A stretch of DNA of 21,682 bases, from positions 1-21,682 of the IMG/VR virus record IMGVR_UViG_3300042473_000161. The stretch is one strand, 5' to 3'. The notes under the pieces are model-generated. The model was not told where the DNA came from, did no database searches, and was given only the letters and a program-made list of their open reading frames with translations. The position numbers and the translations under genes are program-made. Source of the stretch: a virus. Shown piece after piece: positions 19,636-21,682 of this stretch. Positions within the stretch are counted from its first letter, which is position 1, and the number at the start of each line of letters is the position of its first letter.

Positions 19636-19920
19636 TTATTTACCTATCTTAAAACGTCTTAAAATAAACTTTACTACACGTTTAGCTATCAGTTTCCAAA
19701 GTGCGCCTTGGGCATCGACTTTCACCTCGACACCGTCGGGCGTCTTTTTAATATCAATATCAATATTTTTAGAATCCAATTTGAACTCCTTGTTTATTTC
19801 TCCTTTTAATACGTGAATATCTACGTTCTTTGAGTCTATATCGAGCTTTATATTCGTACCGTCTTTTTCTAAGTTAACGTCTAAGTTATCCGTGTCAATT
19901 GTAATTTTTTTCTTTGCCAT
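19636..19920 (-). CDS. Repetitive beta protein with cationic amphipathic C-terminus (94 aa)
   Basis: The first 70 residues repeat a beta-strand unit of alternating charged and hydrophobic residues (ITIDTDNLDVNLEKDG, IKLDIDSKNVDIHVL, FKLDSKNIDIDIKKT, VEVKVDAQG), suggesting a small beta sheet or solenoid. The last 24 residues, starting GALWKLIAKRVVKF, form a strongly basic amphipathic helix. Such a tail binds membranes well and recalls cationic antimicrobial peptides. It is the last gene before the late terminator, 6 bp after the endolysin, so a part in lysis (outer-membrane disruption or a spanin-like step) is an attractive idea. No spanin signal peptide or lipobox is present. From memory, similar proteins occur in other Flavobacteriia phages without assigned function. 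Confidence 0.6.
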   Translation of the reverse strand: MAKKKITIDTDNLDVNLEKDGTNIKLDIDSKNVDIHVLKGEINKEFKLDSKNIDIDIKKTPDGVEVKVDAQGALWKLIAKRVVKFILRRFKIGK

Positions 19921-19926
19921 AATTAA

Positions 19927-20301
19927 TTATTTAGTCCAACGTGCTGCAGTACCTCTTACATCGTAATGTACCCAAGTTGAATACGTACCAATTCCACCTT
20001 GTTTCATTTTACCAGCTGCGATCAATTTCTCGATAATAGCAGCAACTTGTTTCGGTGTGTAACCTTCTACTTTTATATCAGCAGCTTGGCCTGTAATATG
20101 TTTACTTGATTTAACTCCTCCTACTTTAGCGTTGTGTTCTGGTGAACGGTAGCCGCTTGTTATCTTAATAGGCTTCTTTACTTCGTCTCTAAGCACTTGT
20201 AAATTCTTTGCGAGTTCCTGAATGTTACGTAATACAGTTTCAGTTAAAGCGAAATTATGCTTGTTAAACTCGTTTAAATTAAAATTGTTTGTTAGCTTCA
20301 T
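19927..20301 (-). CDS. Peptidase M15 endolysin (L,D/D,D-carboxypeptidase type)
   Basis: A 124-aa single-domain zinc peptidase of the M15 family, which cuts peptide cross-links or stems of peptidoglycan at the end of infection. Motifs: KITSGYRSPEHNAKVGG (46-62), then SKHITGQAADI at 66-76 with zinc ligands His 68 and Asp 75, and WVHYDVRG at 110-117 with the third ligand His 112 and acidic Asp 114. All metal and catalytic positions expected are there. There is no signal peptide, so it needs the holin upstream (2 bp apart) for release. Length is normal for phage M15 lysins. Confidence 0.92.
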   Translation of the reverse strand: MKLTNNFNLNEFNKHNFALTETVLRNIQELAKNLQVLRDEVKKPIKITSGYRSPEHNAKVGGVKSSKHITGQAADIKVEGYTPKQVAAIIEKLIAAGKMKQGGIGTYSTWVHYDVRGTAARWTK

Positions 20302-20303
20302 AA

Positions 20304-20555
20304 TTATTTTTTCGCTAAGATACGCTTTTTACTATCAATCACAGCAACAGTATCAGATTTTATGATCGGAGCTTGTGGCTGTTTCTCCTCAATAGGTTTT
20401 CTATTGTAGTATTCGTTTTTATCTAAACAGTTGTACAAACGTGCTTTCACATCTTGTACTTCAAAGTGTGTGTAAGCTAACCACATTGCGAGTACTCCTA
20501 CAGCGCCTTGTTTCTTAATCACTTCAATAAATTGTGTAATAGGTATCATTTTCAT
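20304..20555 (-). CDS. Holin-like membrane protein (83 aa)
   Basis: The product has one hydrophobic helix near the N-terminus (KQGAVGVLAMWLAYTHFEVQ, about residues 15-34), followed by a charged helix VKARLYNCLDKNEYYNRK and a basic C-terminal tail. This 'qGa.gvl.lwl.yt...d...rLY.C' layout is that of small holin-like proteins in Bacteroidota phages (BhlA/UviB-like shape). It starts with a TAATG junction on the previous gene and lies 2 bp before the endolysin. A holin role follows from shape and neighbour; it has a single membrane helix, so a class III type would fit. Confidence 0.7.
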   Translation of the reverse strand: MKMIPITQFIEVIKKQGAVGVLAMWLAYTHFEVQDVKARLYNCLDKNEYYNRKPIEEKQPQAPIIKSDTVAVIDSKKRILAKK

Positions 20556-20806
20556 TATTCAAAAGGTGGTGGTGTTGGTTTTGGTTTATATTCAATCAAT
20601 GGTAAATCTTTTATCCAATCAAAAGACGGAAAAATATTTTGTTCTATTTCTTCAATAGATATTATCCAATTATCATTAATATCCTGAATAGGATTAAAAT
20701 AAGAATCATCGTCATATAACTGACCTACTAATTCGTCTTTTTGTAACTCAGTAAGTAAGCCTACATAAGTTAGTCTTTGTTCTTTTGTTAGTTCTGTTAA
20801 TTTCAT
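20555..20806 (-). CDS. Small acidic late protein (83 aa)
   Basis: Not recognised. Residues 1-25 are helical (MKLTELTKEQRLTYVGLLTE), the middle is acidic and aromatic (LYDDDSYFNPIQDINDNWII), and the end is proline-rich (EYKPKPTPPPFE). It is coupled by ATGA to the tail protein gene upstream and by TAATG to the holin downstream. The position directly after a tail appendage gene suggests a tail chaperone or a small virion protein, without proof. Confidence 0.5.
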   Translation of the reverse strand: MKLTELTKEQRLTYVGLLTELQKDELVGQLYDDDSYFNPIQDINDNWIISIEEIEQNIFPSFDWIKDLPLIEYKPKPTPPPFE

Positions 20807-21682
20807 ACGTTACGTCCTAAAGTTGTTTGGAATGCTTGTACTGCTGTTGTTAAATTTGTTACATCAGTAGCAGTTAAAGTATCTGCTAAAAATGCAAAGG
20901 CTTGTTGCCTTGAATCATACGCGTTTGATACACCTGTATAATTCCTTGCTCCTAAATATACCGTTAAATTTGGATTTGCACTATTTGTTGGTGTTGTAGT
21001 ATTTATTGCAGTTCCATCTCTATATAATTTTTTAGTTCCTGAACCCTCTCTATTGGCTATAAATAATTTCTGAGTATTAGTTACATAATTTCCAGAGCCG
21101 TCTGAAATAGAATCATTTGCTCCATAATAAGTATTGTTATCTGTAAATTTAGGTGAAATTTGTAAACCTCTAAATGAGCCATCAATAGCACCAATAGAAA
21201 CACCACTTGTTATTGCATTTGTTCTTGAATAAAACCCACCTGATAGATTTGAAGTTGTAGATTGAGTTGATAAATTATATTTAGTATCAGCATAAGCATT
21301 TGTTCCGTTAGGCAAAGCCCCATTAGCCGAATGAGTCCACCCACCACTAAACACAAGCCTAAACGCTGCATCCGTATCTAAAGGATTTTTAAGGTTGAAT
21401 TTATGCGTTGTACTTGTACCGCCAACATAAGGATAAATAGCTTTCATTTTATCCCATATAGAATAACCTTTTAAATCAACTACTAAAGTATTAATAGCAC
21501 TTTGTTGAGTAGGGTCTGTTATTGCAGCCGCTGTAATGAATGCTTGTGCATCCGTATCAAAAGCTACTGTTCCGATAATATCAGTTGCACCAGCTTCAGA
21601 AACGGAATAAACCGAACCCCAGCCGATTGCATTATCAGCACCTTGCCCCCATCCTATGTCGTTATTTGAAGCACCATCGCCC
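20803..21682 (-). CDS. Tail/appendage protein, 5' end outside window
   Basis: The frame is open to the right edge, giving 292 visible C-terminal residues. It starts inside a Gly/Trp-rich repeat segment (IGWGQGADNAIGWGSVYSVS). A helical stretch follows (AFITAAAITDPTQQSAINTL), then WDKMKAIYPYVGGTSTTHKF. From there to the end is a beta-rich domain with KLYRDGTAINTT and LTVYLGARN, like the LamG/concanavalin-type jelly rolls on phage tail appendages. This architecture is common in Flavobacterium phage tail proteins and may contact host surface glycans. ATG at 21447 is internal and not the true start. It is the last structural gene before lysis. Confidence 0.65.
   Translation of the reverse strand, partial: GDGASNNDIGWGQGADNAIGWGSVYSVSEAGATDIIGTVAFDTDAQAFITAAAITDPTQQSAINTLVVDLKGYSIWDKMKAIYPYVGGTSTTHKFNLKNPLDTDAAFRLVFSGGWTHSANGALPNGTNAYADTKYNLSTQSTTSNLSGGFYSRTNAITSGVSIGAIDGSFRGLQISPKFTDNNTYYGANDSISDGSGNYVTNTQKLFIANREGSGTKKLYRDGTAINTTTPTNSANPNLTVYLGARNYTGVSNAYDSRQQAFAFLADTLTATDVTNLTTAVQAFQTTLGRNV

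Overview
The window is a contiguous stretch of a tailed double-stranded DNA bacteriophage (or prophage) of a Bacteroidota host, most likely a Flavobacteriia member. The evidence is low GC (roughly one third by eye), promoters of the Bacteroidota type (TAnnTTTG with a TTG element 19 nt upstream), start sites without Shine-Dalgarno sequences, and tail, terminase and lysis proteins of the kinds seen in Flavobacterium phages. Every supported gene is on the minus strand, so transcription runs from high to low coordinates. No integrase lies inside the window.

Layout in transcription order. (1) 21682-19636 is the end of the late operon: a tail/appendage protein entering from outside, a small acidic protein, a holin-like membrane protein, an M15 endolysin, and a repetitive protein with a cationic amphipathic end. 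It closes with a strong terminator at 19577-19608. (2) 19550-15411 is the main early operon. A consensus promoter (19521-19550) is followed by eight very small genes, a candidate structured RNA (17928-18019), a replication-initiation-type protein, a RecA/DnaB-like helicase, a tandem-repeat cluster that could be an origin, a coiled-coil protein and NinG. (3) 15410-13917 has a second promoter, then a RadC-like JAB protein and a 119-aa protein, and then two small genes separated and flanked by three attC-like inverted-repeat sites. This looks like a miniature integron cassette array inside a phage. (4) 13884-11963 is a recombination operon with its own promoter: ERF annealing protein, YqaJ-like exonuclease, a coiled-coil protein, a probable ssDNA-associated protein and a Cro/C1-type regulator, ended by a terminator. 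(5) 11955-11458 is a single-gene unit (121 aa) with promoter and terminator. (6) 11320-1 is the start of the late region: a sigma-factor-like protein, a Cys-rich protein, small and large terminase, then tail completion and tail tip genes, the tape measure protein and an XkdF-type prohead protease cut by the left edge. Tail genes therefore precede at least the protease part of the head module, which is not the usual order.

How it works together: three to four near-identical early promoters with a conserved spacer drive replication, recombination and regulator genes. The sigma-like protein sits directly before the packaging and morphogenesis genes and is the natural candidate for switching on late transcription. 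Holin and endolysin close the late operon.

The most notable observations are: the attC-like cassette array at 13917-14573; an 8-bp motif, AACACGAA, present 17 times on the minus strand and never on the plus strand, in all reading frames and between genes; a compact RNA candidate with two hairpins whose loops are complementary over 8 nt; the shared early-promoter family; and 11-bp and 10-bp tandem repeats beside the helicase gene. Nine short genes (31-56 aa) are supported mainly by stop/start overlaps or tight spacing.
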